Shown here: one piece after another, positions 5,690 to 5,778 of the stretch
How positions within the stretch are numbered: position 1 is the first letter of the stretch
Layout: each line of letters starts with the position of its first letter
Origin: an uncultured Chloroflexota bacterium
GTDB lineage: Bacteria; Chloroflexota; Anaerolineae; Aggregatilineales; Phototrophicaceae
Assembly (NCBI GenBank): GCA_937942935.1
Contig: CALDGT010000809.1
Span: 1 to 5,778 of the forward strand
Length of the DNA: 5,778 bases
Direction: 5' to 3'
Position numbers and translations under genes: made by a program
The notes under the pieces: model-generated
Seen by the model: only the letters and a program-made list of their open reading frames with translations
Database searches by the model: none
What the model was told of the DNA's origin: nothing

Positions 5690-5778
5690 TTAAATTTCAT
5701 CGGCAATCATTTGGATGATTGGCGGTTTGGCGTTATCATCGTCATAAAAAGTCATTTTGTGCAAAGGCGATATTTGAT
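5690..5778 (-). CDS. 3' end of an unidentified minus-strand gene (28 residues visible)
   Basis: On the minus strand a frame enters at the window edge and runs 28 codons to TAA at 5690-5692. It ends YDDDNAKPPIIQMIADEI, preceded by QISPLHKMTF. The other two minus frames stop early, and no plus-strand frame of note exists here, so a C-terminus is the simplest reading. An internal ATG would give a 21-residue peptide, but no ribosome site supports that. The product is not recognisable from this fragment. The gene would be co-directional with the tRNA, about 80 bases downstream of its stop. Confidence 0.5.
   Translation of the reverse strand, partial: QISPLHKMTFYDDDNAKPPIIQMIADEI

Overview
The window looks like a stretch of chromosome from a free-living bacterium of moderate G+C. 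The closest match by eye is Chloroflexota (Anaerolineae-like). That placement is an inference from the wording of the FtsK motor (the AVAGGVDSRVILDQPGAERL segment and the GDMLYMSGDSPAP segment) and from the family of the second protein; no search was run. No phage, transposon, CRISPR or plasmid signature is visible.

Layout. Bases 1-4511 (+) are one uninterrupted reading frame whose true start lies outside the window. It encodes a very large FtsK/SpoIIIE-family DNA translocase with at least 1502 residues visible. In order it holds a Lys/Asp-rich, internally repeated N-terminal extension of at least 225 residues, a four-helix membrane domain, a basic helix, a disordered linker of about 550 residues, the alpha/beta RecA-type motor, a second short linker and the gamma winged-helix DNA-reading domain. 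The TTG at 318 that opens the longest start-to-stop call is not a credible start, because the frame and its repeats run through it. A perfect 15-bp terminator hairpin follows at 4530-4562.

Bases 4637-5491 (+) encode a complete 284-residue metallo-beta-lactamase-fold hydrolase with all expected metal ligands. Its Shine-Dalgarno sequence lies wholly inside the right arm of a 12-bp hairpin (4600-4634), which suggests translational control. A second hairpin terminator (5504-5533) sits between this gene and a minus-strand tRNA-Gly(GCC) at 5537-5608 and could serve both. The tRNA has a recognisable promoter (5621-5649, minus). The last 89 bases (5690-5778, minus) look like the 3' end of an unidentified protein gene.

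How the genes relate. ftsK is a housekeeping gene for chromosome segregation at the division septum. The hydrolase is separated from it by a strong terminator and is probably an independent unit. The tRNA and the partial gene lie on the opposite strand and converge on the hydrolase. The parts most worth a second look are the non-canonical regions of FtsK (repeated polyampholyte extension before the membrane domain, six recurring short hydrophobic/basic motifs on both sides of the membrane domain, alternating acidic tracts and PFG motifs) and the hairpin that hides the hydrolase ribosome binding site.
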